Below are positions 1-5,484 of a DNA stretch of 5,484 bases, piece by piece (position 1 is the stretch's first letter; each line of letters starts with the position of its first letter). Position numbers and translations under genes: made by a program. Below the pieces are notes generated by a model. That model worked only from the letters and a program-made list of their open reading frames with translations. It made no database searches and had not been told where the DNA came from. Origin of the DNA: Rhizobacter sp. (lineage in GTDB: Bacteria > Pseudomonadota > Gammaproteobacteria > Burkholderiales > Burkholderiaceae_C); assembly GCA_025359585.1 (NCBI GenBank), contig JANYFX010000139.1, forward strand, positions 1-5,484, written 5' to 3'.

Positions 1-335
1 GTCGATGTGGACGGTGCGTCGGTCAAGAGCTGCACGCACCTGGCGATCCAGTGCGAAGGCGCGTCGGTCGACACGGTCGAGGGCCTGGCGCAGGGCGGCG
101 TGCTGCACGCGGTGCAGGAAGGTTTCTACAAGGAACACGGCCTGCAATGCGGCTTCTGCACCCCCGGCATGCTGATGCGCGCCTACCGTTTCCTGCAAGA
201 GAACCCGAGCCCGAGCGAAGAAGAGATTCGCGCCGGCATGAGCGGCAACCTGTGCCGCTGCACGGGTTACCAGAACATCGTGAAGGCCGTGCAATACGCC
301 GCCGCCAAATTGCAGCAAACAGAAAAGGTCGCAGC

Positions 336-339
<4 letters not shown>
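1..339 (+). CDS. coxS: Aerobic CO dehydrogenase iron-sulfur small subunit CoxS (5' end missing)
   Basis: This is the electron-transfer subunit that carries two [2Fe-2S] clusters between the Mo-Cu site of CoxL and the FAD of CoxM. The frame is open from base 1, and 112 residues are visible. Family members are about 160-166 residues long, so roughly 50 N-terminal residues, with the first three cysteines of the plant-ferredoxin-type cluster, lie outside the window. Visible Cys11 (VKSCTHLA) matches the fourth ligand of that cluster. The C-terminal helical [2Fe-2S] domain is complete: C50GFC53 followed by TPGM, and C85RC87 followed by TGYQNIV. This is the standard C-x2-C / C-x-C pattern of the xanthine oxidase family. 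The GTG at base 7 is an internal Val codon, not a start. The stop codon overlaps the coxL start (ATGA), which implies coupled translation. Small subunits of related hydroxylases share these motifs; the assignment to CoxS rests on the adjoining form I coxL. Confidence 0.93.
323..328 (+). promoter_or_regulatory. Probable ribosome binding site of coxL
   Basis: AAAAGG lies 7 bases before the ATG at 336, inside the end of coxS. It is a purine-rich partial Shine-Dalgarno match at normal spacing and supports this ATG as the coxL start. The same frame stays open upstream to base 51, but that part runs antiparallel in content to coxS codons and does not look like CoxL. Confidence 0.55.
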
Positions 340-2750
<2,411 letters not shown>

Positions 2751-2762
2751 ACGAAAGCAGGC

Positions 2763-3386
2763 ATGGAAGTCAAACTCGAAAAACGTTACCCACTGGACGT
2801 GGACGCGGCCCGCGCGTGGCTGGTGCTGCGTGACGTGAAGGCGGTGGCCGAATGCATGCCGGGCGCGGCCATCACCGAGCAGGTGGATGCCACGCACTTC
2901 AAGGGCAGCGTGAAGGTGAAGGTGGGGCCGGCGAATGCGGCGTTCGCGGGGGACATCGAAGTGCTGGGGCTCGATGAGAAAACGCACACGCTGCAGTTGC
3001 TCGGCAAGGGCGCGGACCGCGGCGGTTCGTCGGCTTCGATGAACCTGGCGGCCACGGTCGAGCCGGGTGACAGGGCGGGCTCGTCGGTGCTCGTGGGCGT
3101 GGCCGAGGTGATCGTCAACGGCAAGTTCGCGCAATTCGGCGGGCGGCTGATGGTGCAGGTGTCGGACATGCTGCTCGCGCAGTTCGCCGACAACTTTCGC
3201 GCGGCTGCGGCAGCCTTGCCGGGGCCGCAGGTGGCGGTGGCATCGGCGGCTGCGGAGTCGGCGCCAGTGGCCGCGCCCGCGAGGGCTGCGTCGGCGCCAG
3301 CCAAGGTGAACGAGATCAATGGTCTCGCGATCATGTGGACCTTGATCAAGGGCTGGTTCGCAGGCCTGTTCGGCAAGCGCGCCTGA
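2763..3386 (+). CDS. coxG: CoxG, SRPBCC-fold CO dehydrogenase membrane-association protein
   Basis: This 207-residue protein matches the CoxG family: an N-terminal SRPBCC (START-like) domain of about residues 1-145, with the typical early CMPGAAI stretch (31-37) and alternating beta segments such as FKGSVKVKVGP and AEVIVNGKFAQFGG. An Ala/Pro-rich linker follows (about 146-182), then a hydrophobic, Trp-containing segment ending in basic residues (N183-A207, with GLAIMWTLIKGWFAGLFGKR). In A. carboxidovorans CoxG is needed to hold CO dehydrogenase at the membrane. Work on mycobacterial CoxG supports a quinone-binding role in passing electrons to the respiratory chain. Here the tail would be the membrane contact; that is inference. 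The start is the first ATG, 12 bases after the coxL stop, with only a weak ribosome site (GAAAG). GGG codons are somewhat commoner than in coxL. The function of the SRPBCC pocket cannot be read from sequence alone. Confidence 0.9.
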   Translation: MEVKLEKRYPLDVDAARAWLVLRDVKAVAECMPGAAITEQVDATHFKGSVKVKVGPANAAFAGDIEVLGLDEKTHTLQLLGKGADRGGSSASMNLAATVEPGDRAGSSVLVGVAEVIVNGKFAQFGGRLMVQVSDMLLAQFADNFRAAAAALPGPQVAVASAAAESAPVAAPARAASAPAKVNEINGLAIMWTLIKGWFAGLFGKRA

Positions 3387-3393
3387 GTTTGCG

Positions 3394-4299
3394 ATGGATG
3401 AGAGCGCACTTCGCGAGTCGCTCTACCGCGCCGGCTACATCGCCGACGAGGGGCTGGCCACGACGCTGTGGCTGGCCGGCGAGCTGCAGCGCCCGCTGCT
3501 GATCGAAGGCGACGCCGGAGTCGGCAAGACTGCGCTCGCCAGTGCGCTGGCGCGCGCGAACGGGCAGGCGCTGGTGCGGCTGCAATGCCACGAAGGGCTC
3601 GACCTGTCGCAGGCCGCCTACGAGTGGAACTACGGCCGCCAGTTGCTCGCGATCCGCCTGCATGAAACGCAGCCCGACAAGGTCAAAGAAGCCGACCTGT
3701 TCGCACGCGACTATTTGCTGGAGCGACCGCTGCTGCAGGCGATCTCCAGCGACCAACCCTGCGTGCTGCTGATCGACGAGATCGACCGCGCCGACGAAGC
3801 CTTCGAAGCCTTTCTTCTCGAAGTGCTGGCCGACTACCAGATCACCGTGCCCGAGCTCGGCACGCTGCGCGCCAGGCACATCCCGCAGGTCGTGTTGACG
3901 AGCAACGGCACGCGCGAGTTGTCTGACGCGCTGCGCCGCCGCTGCCTGTACCACTACCTCGAGTACCCCACGCTGGCGCGCGAGATCGCGATCGTGCGCG
4001 CCACGCTGCCGCTGGCGGAAAGTGCGCTGATCGAACAGGCGGTCGCGTTCGTGCAGCGCTTGCGTGGTGAAGACCTCGACAAGAAACCCGGTGTTGCCGA
4101 AACGCTCGACTGGGTGCGGGCCTTGCACCGGCTCGCGTTCAAGGCGCTGCCCGACGACCCGCATGCGCTGATGGCCACGCTGGCCTGTTTGCTGAAGACA
4201 CGCGAAGACCGTTTTCAGATGGGTGAAGACCGCGTGCGCCAGTTGATCGAAGGCCGGCGCACGGTCGGTGTGGCCGAAAAAGCGCCGCAGCCGTCATGA
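3394..4299 (+). CDS. coxD: CoxD, MoxR-family AAA+ ATPase for CO dehydrogenase metal-centre maturation
   Basis: This is a 301-residue ATPase of the MoxR group of AAA+ proteins, a normal length for CoxD. Walker A is G39DAGVGKT46. Walker B is VLLIDEID (124-131) with D128 and E129. Sensor 1 is T169SN171, followed by the arginine-finger-like RRR (181-183) in DALRRRCLY. A C-terminal helical lid region follows (about 190-290). All ATPase residues are intact. In A. carboxidovorans, CoxD is required after translation to sulfurate the Mo site so that copper can be inserted, and it is thought to act as a chaperone unfolding or remodelling the apoenzyme. The ATG at 3394 is the first in frame, 7 bases after the coxG stop, without a clear Shine-Dalgarno sequence, so translation probably relies on coupling. 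The gene overlaps coxE by four bases. On sequence alone it could be a generic MoxR protein; the neighbours make CoxD the best call. Confidence 0.93.
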   Translation: MDESALRESLYRAGYIADEGLATTLWLAGELQRPLLIEGDAGVGKTALASALARANGQALVRLQCHEGLDLSQAAYEWNYGRQLLAIRLHETQPDKVKEADLFARDYLLERPLLQAISSDQPCVLLIDEIDRADEAFEAFLLEVLADYQITVPELGTLRARHIPQVVLTSNGTRELSDALRRRCLYHYLEYPTLAREIAIVRATLPLAESALIEQAVAFVQRLRGEDLDKKPGVAETLDWVRALHRLAFKALPDDPHALMATLACLLKTREDRFQMGEDRVRQLIEGRRTVGVAEKAPQPS

Positions 4300-5462
4300 A
4301 CCTGCAAGCGCGTCCGCTGGAGAGCATCGCCGGCTTCGCCGCCTTGCTGCGCGACCACGGCCTCAAGGTCGGCGTGGCCGAGCAGCAGGCGATGGTGACG
4401 ACTGCGTTGCGTGTGCCGGTCGAACGCGCGCTGCAACTCGATGCGGCATGGCGCGCCATCGCCTGCCACGACGCGCGCGACTGGCGGCGCTGGCCCGATC
4501 TGTTCGGGCGCTACTGGCACCCCGAGCGGGTGAAGGGCAGCACGAAGGTCAGCGGCCAGACGAGGCCGAGCCGCCACCTTCAGCAGTTGGTTCAGGACCT
4601 GCACGAGCGCATGGACAGTGGCGTGCCTTCGGCCCAGCCAACGAAGGCCGACGCTGCGCTCGACGCGCCGGCCGTCGCGCCCGACGACAGCGGCTTGTCG
4701 CGCGCGCAAGGAGGCGCCACGCGCACCGATGCCTTGCACGACCGTTCGCTGTCGCAGTGGCTGCCGCAGGACCTGGCCTTGCTCGAACGGTTGGCCGAGC
4801 AGATCGCGCACAAATTGCGCAAGCGTTTGACTCGCCGCTGGCACGACCAGAGTACCGGCCGGCGCCTCGACGTCCGCCGCACATTGCGCGCCAGCCTGCG
4901 CACCGGCGGCCTGCCGATCCACCCGGTGTGGCGCGCGCCGCGGCGCGAGAAGCCGCGCCTGTTCATCCTGGTCGACGTGAGCCGCTCGATGGAAACGCAC
5001 GCGCAGCTTTTCCTGCGCATCGCGCGTGCGTTCGTCGCCGTGATGAACGCGCGCGTGTTCGTGTTCCACACCCGTCTGGCCGAAGTCACGCCCTTGTTGC
5101 GCAGCGATTCGGCGGCGGTGCAGGAGAAAGTCAACGCGGTCACGGCCGGCTTCGGCGGTGGCACGCGCATCGCGACCAGCGTGGCCGACTTCCACGCGGT
5201 GCACGCGCGCGCGCAGCTCACGCGCAACGCGCGGGTCTGGGTGCTTTCCGATGGCTTCGATGCCGACGCGCCGCAGCAGCTTGCGGAAGAACTGGCGCGT
5301 GTGCGCGGGCGTGGCGCGCGCATCACCTGGTTCCATCCATCCGAGCGGCCGCCGGCTTCCGAGGCGATGCAAAACGTCAATGCACGCCACGGGCTCGTCG
5401 AACGTTTTTTGCGCCTTAACAGCCTGAGTGATCTGGCTGCGGTCGCCGAGTTTTTGCGCTGA
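4296..5462 (+). CDS. coxE: CoxE, VWA-domain partner of CoxD
   Basis: This 388-residue protein has an N-terminal helical region (about 1-100), a low-complexity Ala/Asp/Pro linker (about 108-145), and a basic stretch (about 172-220). A C-terminal von Willebrand factor A domain follows (about 221-388), and the MIDAS is complete: D227-x-S229-x-S231 in LVDVSRSM, T290 in GFGGGTRIA, and D319 in VLSDGFD. No signal peptide or membrane segment is evident, so it is probably cytoplasmic. MoxR ATPases commonly work with a VWA protein encoded next door; in the cox system CoxE is implicated, with CoxF, in supplying copper to the sulfurated Mo site. The start overlaps the coxD stop (ATGA) and lacks a clear Shine-Dalgarno sequence, consistent with coupled synthesis of the pair. 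The basic middle segment might bind an acidic partner, but that is speculation. VWA-containing CoxE-like proteins also occur outside cox operons; the context here settles the name. Confidence 0.93.
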   Translation: MNLQARPLESIAGFAALLRDHGLKVGVAEQQAMVTTALRVPVERALQLDAAWRAIACHDARDWRRWPDLFGRYWHPERVKGSTKVSGQTRPSRHLQQLVQDLHERMDSGVPSAQPTKADAALDAPAVAPDDSGLSRAQGGATRTDALHDRSLSQWLPQDLALLERLAEQIAHKLRKRLTRRWHDQSTGRRLDVRRTLRASLRTGGLPIHPVWRAPRREKPRLFILVDVSRSMETHAQLFLRIARAFVAVMNARVFVFHTRLAEVTPLLRSDSAAVQEKVNAVTAGFGGGTRIATSVADFHAVHARAQLTRNARVWVLSDGFDADAPQQLAEELARVRGRGARITWFHPSERPPASEAMQNVNARHGLVERFLRLNSLSDLAAVAEFLR

Positions 5463-5473
5463 ACACAGCGCGC

Positions 5474-5479
5474 AAGGAG
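5474..5479 (+). promoter_or_regulatory. Shine-Dalgarno site for a gene starting at or past the window end
   Basis: AAGGAG is a near-perfect Shine-Dalgarno sequence lying 12 bases after the coxE stop. The window ends ...GAGAGTCA, so an ATG beginning at the last base (5484) would sit 4 bases from the site. This indicates that the operon continues. By comparison with characterised cox clusters the next gene is plausibly coxF (XdhC/CoxF family), which is inference because none of its coding sequence is visible. Confidence 0.6.
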
Positions 5480-5484
5480 AGTCA

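Noticed and set aside
51..335. Possible 95-residue N-terminal extension of CoxL in the same frame
   Set aside because: The extension is Arg-rich shadow translation of coxS. The ATG at 336 has a ribosome site and gives the normal family length.
2763..3386. coxG as a horizontally acquired insertion, given its more frequent GGG codons
   Set aside because: The shift is modest, overall GC is similar, the spacing is operon-like, and CoxG is a regular member of cox clusters. There are no flanking repeats or mobile-element remnants.
3346..4164. A 272-residue open frame on the - strand opposite coxD
   Set aside because: It is phase-aligned with coxD, lacks family features, and lies opposite an intact AAA+ ATPase.
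4215..5390. A 391-residue open frame on the - strand opposite coxE
   Set aside because: It is phase-aligned with coxE codons, has an Arg/Ala/His-rich composition and no motif, and coxE has an intact VWA domain. It is a composition artefact.
5404..5462. T-runs near the end of coxE as a transcription terminator
   Set aside because: They lie inside the coding sequence, no stable GC hairpin precedes them, and a strong ribosome site follows, so transcription most likely continues.

Overview
The window is a stretch of a high-GC bacterial chromosome holding five genes, all on the + strand. They form one compact operon segment for aerobic carbon monoxide oxidation by the molybdenum-copper CO dehydrogenase (form I, cox genes). 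The GC-rich codon use (almost no TTA, CTA or TCA codons) and the close resemblance of the large subunit to proteobacterial form I CoxL suggest a proteobacterium, possibly a betaproteobacterium of the Burkholderiales. That placement is inference; no phylogenetic marker is present.

Layout: positions 1-339 hold the 3' two-thirds of coxS, the iron-sulfur small subunit, cut by the window edge. Positions 336-2750 hold complete coxL, the catalytic subunit, with the diagnostic form I loop AYRCSFR and the active-site Gln and Glu. Positions 2763-3386 hold coxG, a SRPBCC-fold protein with an Ala/Pro linker and an amphipathic C-terminal tail, the likely membrane or quinone link. Positions 3394-4299 hold coxD, a MoxR-type AAA+ ATPase. 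Positions 4296-5462 hold coxE, a von Willebrand factor A protein with an intact MIDAS. The last 22 bases carry a good Shine-Dalgarno sequence for another gene starting at or just past the window end.

How they work together: CoxS and CoxL, with the FAD subunit CoxM expected upstream, make the enzyme that converts CO + H2O to CO2 + 2 H+ + 2 e-. Electrons pass from the Mo-Cu site in CoxL through the two [2Fe-2S] clusters of CoxS to FAD. CoxG probably docks the enzyme at the membrane or connects it to quinone. CoxD and CoxE are the MoxR/VWA maturation pair that, with a further factor (CoxF in characterised systems), builds the [Cu-S-Mo] centre. ATGA overlaps (coxS/coxL and coxD/coxE) and gaps of 7-12 bases elsewhere point to one co-transcribed, translationally coupled unit. 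No stretch over 300 bases lacks a gene, and no RNA gene, mobile element, CRISPR array or terminator was seen.

The pathway is known, not new. The points most worth a second look are coxG sitting between the structural and maturation genes, the CoxG tail, and a few residue differences in CoxL.
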